Of a DNA stretch of 64,000 nucleotides, positions 57,901-64,000 are shown one piece after another. Numbering within the stretch: position 1 is the first letter of the stretch; each line of letters starts with the position of its first letter. The notes beneath the pieces are model-generated. The model did no database searches. It worked only from the letters and a program-made list of their open reading frames with translations, and was not told where the DNA came from. Origin of the DNA: Cryptomeria japonica (Eukaryota > Streptophyta > Pinopsida > Cupressales > Cupressaceae); contig NC_081406.1 in the NCBI RefSeq assembly GCF_030272615.1, positions 164,345,521-164,409,520 of the forward strand, given 5' to 3'. The position numbers and the translations under genes were made by a program.

Positions 57901-58380
57901 CATGTTGACTGATTTTCTGGATGAGTCAGTCTTTGCTCTCACATCTTCTAATGAATGGAAGTTATACTTTGATGGATCCCATACCAAGTTCAGGTCTGGA
58001 GCAGGTATATTGTTTGTCACCCCTCAAGGTCATGCTATTCCCAAATCCTACAGAATAACTTTCCATTGTACCAATAACATTGCAGAATATGAAGCTCTGG
58101 TCATAGGACTCTGAGTAGCGGTCCACTGGAACATCACACATTTACAAGTCTATGGAGATTCTCAGTTAGTCATTCATCAATTGAATGATGACTATGAAAT
58201 GAAAGATGAAAAGCTTATTCCCTACAAGCATATGGTAGATTTCTTCAAGACAAAATTCACGGCTATCCATTTTAGTCAAGTTCCAAGAATGCAAAACAAG
58301 TCGGCAGATGCAATGGCTATGATTGCTTCCATGTTAAATATGCCCCACAATATGGACAAATGTGAATTTTTGGTCAAATA
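57901..58380 (+). pseudogene. pol: Element F second RNase H (archaeal type)
   Basis: WKLYFDGSHTKFRSGAGILF (first Asp) near 57955, NNIAEYEALVIGL (Glu), LQVYGDSQLVIHQLN (second Asp), QNKSADAMAMIAS (third Asp). All four catalytic acids remain. This second, archaeal-type RNase H is a hallmark of the Tat lineage and is thought to have taken over from the degenerate first one. A TGA at 58112 and TAG at 58379 break it. Confidence 0.9.
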
Positions 58381-58499
58381 GTTGCTTGTCCCTTCTTTTG
58401 AAATTCCGACAGTAGATGTGATGTGTGTTCTTGTTGGTCCTAACTCCCCATGGTACATTGATGTCTATCAATATTTGAAATCCTAAAATTTACCACCTA

Positions 58500-59710
58500 A
58501 CCTTTCCACTAACCAATGTTGAGCCTTCATCCGACAGACAACCAAATATGTCATCATTGCTGACACCCTTTACCGTCATTCCTTTGACCATACCCTCCTC
58601 AGGTGTTTGGATTCTGATGAAGCACAAATGGCTTTACACAAGGTTCGCGATGGTATATGTGGGCGCCATTTCAATGGTCTGAGCTTAGCCAAAATGTTGA
58701 TTCATGCTGGGTATTATTGGCCCACTCTGGAAAAGGATGTTCATGATTTTGTTAAGAAGTGCTACAAATGCCAAATCCATGGAAATTACATTCATGCACC
58801 AGCCCAAGAGCTTCATTCTGTCATATCTCCGTGGCCCTTTTCTCAATGGGGATTGGATCTTATTGGCAAGATTCACCTGACCTCTGCAAATGGACACAAG
58901 TTTATCATTACAGCCACATCATATTTTACAAAATGGATCGAGGCTATCCCCATGACCTATATCACTACTGTGCAAATTTCAAAATTCCTACTGAATTATA
59001 CCATATGCCAATTTGGGGTTCCCCTTGCAATAGTCACAGATAATGGCCATCCCTTCAAGAATAAAGATGTCAAGGAACTCTGTGAAAAGTTTCATATCCA
59101 ACATTGTTTCTCCAGTCCATACTATCCACAGGGTAATGGTCAAGCCGAAGCATCAAATAAAACCATTATCAAGATCCTAGAAAAGGTTGTCAATGATGCT
59201 GGTTGAGATTGACATGTACAGTTGAATCCAACACTATGGGCTTATCGCACTTCTATCCGCACACCTACTGGTGCAACACCTTATTCGTTGGTGTATGGTA
59301 CGGAAGCCATTTTACCATTGGAAGTGGAGATTCCTTCTTTGCGTGTTTCCTTGCAACATCTAATTGATGATGAGATCCAAAGAGTCTCTCGATTGCATCA
59401 GCTTGAGATGTTAGATGAGAAACGTTAGACAACCCTGACACATTTGCAAGCATATCAAAACCGTCTCCGTCGCTCTTATAATAAGAAGGTCAAAGGGTGA
59501 CACTTCGAAGTGGGAGATCTGGTTTTAAAGGCAAACCCCAAGAATGCACAATCTACTGACATCATCAAAGGCAAGTTTGAACCTAATTGGGTTGGGCCTT
59601 TCATAGTGACTGTAGCCTATGGCTTGGGGGCATATCAGCTTGCCACCCCAGAAGGTGAACCTTTGTCTAATCCTGTAAATAGCATGCACCTTTGCAAGTC
59701 CTGGGCATAA
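58500..59710 (+). pseudogene. pol: Element F integrase
   Basis: Zinc-binding part: GRHFNGLSLAKMLIHAGYYW and CYKCQIHG near 58760. Core: QWGLDLIGKIHL (first Asp), VTDNGHPFKN (second Asp), PQGNGQAEASNKTI (Glu); triad intact. [20 protein letters not shown] follows and HFEVGDLVLKANP in the C-terminal domain, ending FCKSWA-like LCKSWA at 59710. Stops near 58484, 58521, 59204, 59210, 59426 and 59498 all look like CGA-to-TGA, CAG-to-TAG, CAA-to-TAA or TGG changes. Confidence 0.92.
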
Positions 59711-61520
59711 TTTTCTATCAGCACTTCTTCAAGTATGATCCTGAAAAAATACAAAAAAAATCAAAAAATCAAAAAGCTTAAAAAATACAAAAAAAAAAGT
59801 GAAAAAAGTGAAAAACAAAGGAAAAGAACAAAAAAGTAAAGAAAAATGATTCGCCCTCTAGTGAAAACCTGGCAAATAGGCACTTTGGGCAAGTACCATG
59901 GTGAAAACCTGGCAAACAGATGCCATGTGTAAAATGATCATTGCTCTGTCATCTATCATGACCTCTAGCTATGTTCTCTCTCTACAGGTTTATCGTGCCT
60001 ATCCTTGTCCTGACCCAATGTTCTGTTTCAGGCCTGTGATTGGTCAACATCATTGTATTGCATACTCCAGTTTCTCATGCATATGTTTTGGTCTTGGTCT
60101 CTATATATGTCTTTCAGATGTGCATTGGGTGTGTTCCCCTTGTCATGGTCAATCACTGGACTTTTTGAATTGAAAAATGTCCTGAAATAATCCAAAAAAA
60201 ATTGAAAATGTCCTGAAATAATCCAAAAAAAATTGAAAAATGTCTTGAAATAATCCAAAAAAATTGAAAAATGTCCTAAAATAATCCAAAAAAATTGAAA
60301 AATGTCCTGAAAAAATCCCTAAACATCAAATAAAGTCCTAAAAAAACGAACACAAAAAATTTGTAAAATCTCGAAAAGCAAAACAAAAAATATCCCCTTT
60401 GTGCATAGACAGATCACTGAGCATACATCCAATGACAATCAATCACACACTGCGCTTTACTCCAAATCACACATTCACAGATGAACTTTTCAATCAAACT
60501 AGACATTCAAGCTGATTAAAATTGTCATATCAATCAAAATAGCATCAACATTACCATTGGTCCTTGTCAATATTATCATGGGTCTTATATAGGGTGTGAT
60601 ATACTCAAAACCAGACTGTGTCCTGTCTTAGACGGGGTACCACATTCCCTGAAACCAGACAGCATGATCATTCCTGTTTTCCACCTTTGACAATGACAAT
60701 CAGACTGTTTGTTTGACTTGTTGGAATTTGTGAGTCTTATCTTTTTACTGATTTATCTTTGGCTTCGATCATGTTCCTATGTTGCTTGATGATGTCACTG
60801 AGTGATTTAGAGTAACCAGGATGGTTCATGGTCCCTTTTTTTTTTGTTGTGTTTTTTGTTTGTGGAATGTTTGTTACAAACAGGGGCAACTATATCATTG
60901 GGTGTCTGTGATAAGTACGTTCACTTTGTGAACGCTGCACATACCTCGACCCTTGATGTCTGCACCCTAGGATGCTTCACTCATTCCTTGTGTGTGATGT
61001 GTCTGTATTTTGCAAAAGGGGTTGCGTTTCAGCTCTAGCCTTCAATGCCATGATTCTCTGCATCCGTTTTGCTACATTAAATAAAGGTTCTCACCTACAA
61101 AGTGCATTAGTGAAAGCAAGTTTTTCTTCATCTCTAACTGTCCTCTATCTCATTTCTTCTTACTAACATTTCTTTTGTCAGTTGGGGTAGTTAGTTTGGT
61201 CTAGTGCTCCAATCTCTACAAAAAAAAAAGACACACATATGTTGCATCCTGCATTCATTGCTTAGTACATTTGCATTATCTCACGCATTTTATCCATTTC
61301 ACATTATAAATGCATAAAAAACACATAAAAAAATATATCCATAAATGTTCCACAATGGTACATCAATGGTGCATAATAACATAAGTCATAACACGTTGCA
61401 TCTCATCATATCGATGCATATCATACCATATATCAAAATAATATCGGAGTACAAAATTGGACTGTCTGTCCTAAGTATGGCCCGCAGGCTGACTATATAA
61501 TATCACACTACATAATGTCC
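59711..61520. other. Element F spacer between pol and the antisense gene, gene-free
   Basis: A-rich run at 59745-59850; two copies of GTGAAAACCTGGCAAA 40 bp apart near 59862 and 59902; the 32-bp repeat array at 60170-60320 (separate entry); then nothing recognisable to 61520. Short frames at 59898, 60844 and 60972 have no signature. Confidence 0.65.
60170..60320 (+). repeat. 32-bp tandem repeat, about five copies
   Basis: Units read TTGAAAAATGTCCTGAAATA followed by ATCCAAAAAAAA, with small length changes. Lies 460 bp after the pol stop, in the region where Tat-type elements often hold variable tandem repeats. Confidence 0.88.
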
Positions 61521-63326
61521 ACTGTCTGTCATAAGGAGCATGTGCCTCTGTCACTGGGTGCTCCCTCTATCCTCCTCATCCCTGCCATGTCTCAAGGATG
61601 ATGTCCCTCCTATCCTTGGTCTTGGCCATGGTGGTCTCATAGGTCCACTCACCCCCATGCTGCTCAATGACCTCCGAGAATGTGGCCTACTCTCTATCCT
61701 CGATCATGCTTGATATGAAGCTGCTCTTTGATCTAGTGGAACTGCACTCTCATATAGTGTCCTCCAATGGTGTATCTCCTCTCTGGTCTCTATCAACATC
61801 TGTGCCATCTCACGTGCACTGGCATCCCTAATCGACCCAATATACTCAGTGACTCTCTGTCCTTCTTGCTGTGCCTAGGTTATTGTTGCATCTCGAGCCA
61901 CTGTAAGTCTGGCTATCTCCACTTTGAACTGATCCTGCTCTATCCTCAAGATAGCATTCTATCTCTCTAATGTCACAATGTGATCATGTTGACTCGCTAT
62001 GGTAGCCTTGCACATCTCTGTCTCCTCTATCCTAGCTGTCTCCGGCTCTATGGGTATATCCTGCAATGACTCTCGATCGCCTAAATCTGGATCATAATCT
62101 TCATCTTCATCATCTCTATCCTCGTCATCCCCCTCATCCTCTCCATCCTCATCCTCATCTCTATCCTCATCATCTCCCTCCTCTCCAGCGAGTGGGAAGT
62201 CCTCTTGTCTCCTAGGTACAGGAATATCAGGGTTTGTCAATGGCACTGGCCGTCATCGTGCAAACCATCACTCATACTCCTCTGTCATCCTGATATCCAC
62301 CACATTTGATCTCTAATCCCATTGTCTTTGTTGTAGCTATGTGAAGTTAGCATATGCTATGTGTGGCTGAATCATTCTCCCCCACTGACTCGTCTCTTTG
62401 TGAGATCAGGCAAAGTGTGCAGTCCCTCTGGGTACATCCTACCTCTCTCCAAACTGTCATCTGACTCTCTCTGGCAGGTACATCTCAATCACTCTCTAGT
62501 GATTCACTGGTCACCCAATCAGGTATCTCTCCTGTCTACAATACAGTAGTTCCTAACTATCATCTGACCATCCAGGGCAATCAAGATATGGCCTCCATGT
62601 GAACTCTCTCAATCTGTCTAGCTCATGTCGCTAATACAATATGTATCCAAAAGGATCCTATCTTAGTGCTCCCCCATAATAGTACACATATGGTCGATGT
62701 GGTAATACCTATGTCTCTGCAATCGATCGACATATGGCTATGTGCTCAAAGGCCCATACTTGGAACAGTGTGACTCCACATCTCAATGTCTGAACTCCCT
62801 AATATGCTATCTGATGCAACTGAAAATATAGCATAGCTAGTACACATGGTCCCCATGTGTACACAATCCCCTCTATTGCCATCTTCTCTAGCACTCTTCC
62901 CCATCCAATAGGGAATCCATGTCCTCGTCTGTCCCCTACTAATAGGCATGCTATAACCACTGCTATCACCATATATCGCCGATCATAGTCTGATGCCATG
63001 GTCTCCCAGCCAATCTCCCTCTCTATGATATCCAGATCATTTGTATTGCACTCAAATAATTTGCACAAAGCATCTCTCCTTGTCACTGGGTCATACTCTA
63101 TCATCTCTCCATGAATCAGAATGCGGAGGATACACCATACATCCTCTAGTGTCACCATCGCCTCTCTAGTCACCAGATGGAAAGAGGAAGTCTCTGAATG
63201 CCATCGCTTTGCCAATGCGGTGAGCAGTCCTGTGTTTTCCCTAATCTCAGGCATGAACATGATATAGTATATTCCAATACCTGCTAATGTATCTCTTTCT
63301 ATGCTCCTGAGTCTATGTCGTAACAT
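61520..63326 (-). pseudogene. Antisense PMD protein of element F
   Basis: Start ATG at 63326 (MLRHRLRSIERDTLAGIG); about 600 codons to near 61520. PMD region: LTALAKRWHSETSSFHL, AMVTLEDVWCILRILIHG, GDRRGHGFPIGWGRVLEK and VYTWGPCVLAMLYFQLHQI. Then, with stops from 62799 on, VWAFEHIAICRS near 62750 and RVIEMYLPERVRWQFGERQD near 62480, the classic PMD end. A very acidic tail (62246-62090, mostly Asp/Glu) and a coiled coil (from 62040) complete the protein. Similar in layout and sequence to the PMD fragment at 1-990. PMD proteins have no proven enzymatic activity; as a passenger it could interfere with host silencing (inference). Confidence 0.82.
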
Positions 63327-63554
63327 GAAGCAGTCAGGTCAGTTCTCCTGCGTAATCAAGGGATACTGTCGACTCTACATCACAATTGGGGCACATTTTG
63401 TTAGTTTTAGGGTTTCCTCCTATGGGCTGTATTTCCTTGTTTCATGTCCAAATCAGGATGTTTCTAATCTATTTTGACTTATCCTACCCTTATCCCCCTT
63501 TTCGGATCATTCACATGTTGTTTCTTACCACATTTGAGTTCCTAGTGCACAACT

Positions 63555-63672
63555 ACACCTGTGTGCTGTGTCCTGCGCTTGTGTTGCATCAACTTGTGCC
63601 TGTGTACCCTACACAAGCACAGGATACCCTACACAAGCGGAGGATGCGCTCACACAGGCACAGAAGTCACTT
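63555..63672. repeat. Head-to-head array of 20-21-bp CTGTGCCTGTGT units upstream of the antisense PMD gene
   Basis: Three units in plus orientation (cores ACACCTGTGTGC, TGCGCTTGTGTT, TGTGCCTGTGTA) meet three in minus orientation (cores CTGTGCCTGTGT, CTCCGCTTGTGT, CTGTGCTTGTGT) at about 63612. Core and spacing match the leader array at 49436-49577. Confidence 0.8.
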
Positions 63673-63915
63673 TCTGCATTCTCTGTGGGCCTCACAATGT
63701 CCCGCAAGCAAGTCCAATTCATGAAATTGACAATATGGGTTTTTGAGATACATACCACTGCTCCCGCGTCGTCTGGTCATTTGTACATGCCTACACATTC
63801 TTTGAGGTGATTTTCCATTGGAATGTTCGCCATCTCTCTGCAAGCGTCCTTTTCCAAAGCAATAAATTCTCCTCTTTGGCTAGTGCAAATGAGCAATTTT
63901 CACTCTCTTTGTCTC

Positions 63916-63922
63916 ATTTATA
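63916..63922 (-). promoter_or_regulatory. Candidate TATA box for the antisense PMD transcript
   Basis: TATAAAT on the minus strand in ATCTATAAATGAGACAAAG. The first minus-strand ATG downstream is at 63833 (18-codon frame) and the PMD start at 63326 is about 590 bases away. It could equally lie in an unseen LTR. Confidence 0.35.
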
Positions 63923-64000
63923 GATCTTTATCAGTGCATAGATGGACGTGCACCCTCTCCATCTTATACTGGTCACGGTCTTTTGCACCTTCAATTGCTT

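Larger units (their letters stand above)
47784..64000 (+). mobile_element. Element F: Tat-type Ty3/gypsy retrotransposon with dual RNase H and antisense PMD gene (3' end beyond window)
   Basis: 5' LTR 47784-49320, primer site 49326, 2.1-kb leader, gag-pol 51468-59710, 1.8-kb spacer, and a minus-strand PMD gene at 61.5-63.3 kb. No 3' LTR is seen before 64000. The second RNase H after the usual one, the RT text YVDD with LSLMDGFSGYNQIRIAPED, and integrase motifs [20 protein letters not shown] assign it to the Tat lineage. Extra, often antisense, frames between pol and the 3' LTR are known in that lineage. Decayed by many stops. Confidence 0.85.

Noticed and set aside
61520-64000. PMD region as a normal host gene
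   Set aside because: It carries several stops, has no clear intron structure, and sits downstream of F pol with F-type leader repeats; a separate minus-strand element is a live alternative, a host gene is not.
1-64000. tRNA, rRNA, CRISPR, bacterial operon or organelle features
   Set aside because: None seen on either strand; tRNA-like matches are confined to retrotransposon primer sites.

Overview
This window looks like nuclear DNA from a plant with a large, repeat-rich genome. A seed plant, possibly a gymnosperm, is my inference; the sequence alone does not fix the species. I see no convincing host gene. Almost everything is retrotransposon sequence, AT-rich and broken by stop codons, stacked in nested insertions. 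Lineages present are a Ty3/gypsy chromovirus, an Athila-type Ty3/gypsy element, a Tat-type Ty3/gypsy element with two RNase H domains, Ty1/copia-type elements, two elements that carry no polymerase at all, and a possible CACTA DNA transposon end.

Layout. 1-2004: degenerate antisense plant mobile domain (PMD) reading frame followed by tandem repeats. 2005-40573: element O (minus strand), with LTRs of about 3.1-3.2 kb, a tRNA-Arg-like primer site and gag only. Inside O sits chromovirus A (plus, 6427-35092). A's 3' LTR was hit twice: by B (minus, 12872-15944, perfect 5-bp target duplication) and by Athila-type C (minus, 17276-34977). Inside the integrase of C sits D (minus, 22538-29119, perfect 5-bp target duplication). 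The nesting O > A > C > D is four deep. 40574-41041: copia integrase/linker scrap. 41042-about 42120: candidate CACTA end. 43732-45165: broken reading frame of unknown function. 45166-45537: fragment of a D-family LTR, interrupted by copia element E (45538-47783), itself interrupted by Tat-type element F (47784 to beyond the right edge).

How the parts work. A, C and F once encoded a full gag-protease-RT-RNase H-integrase set; all are now disabled by stops, frameshifts or lost catalytic residues. O, B and D have LTRs and priming sites but no polymerase, so they must have depended on other elements. D and B are the most unusual. D carries a coiled-coil protein with four zinc knuckles and a second reading frame of about 1,070 codons with no enzymatic signature. 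F carries a PMD protein on the opposite strand downstream of pol. A domain resembling the putative plant transposon protein type seems to recur in C, in D and in the 43.7-45.2 kb pseudogene. Short 20-21-bp repeat arrays lie in the leader of F and, in inverted orientation, upstream of its antisense PMD gene.
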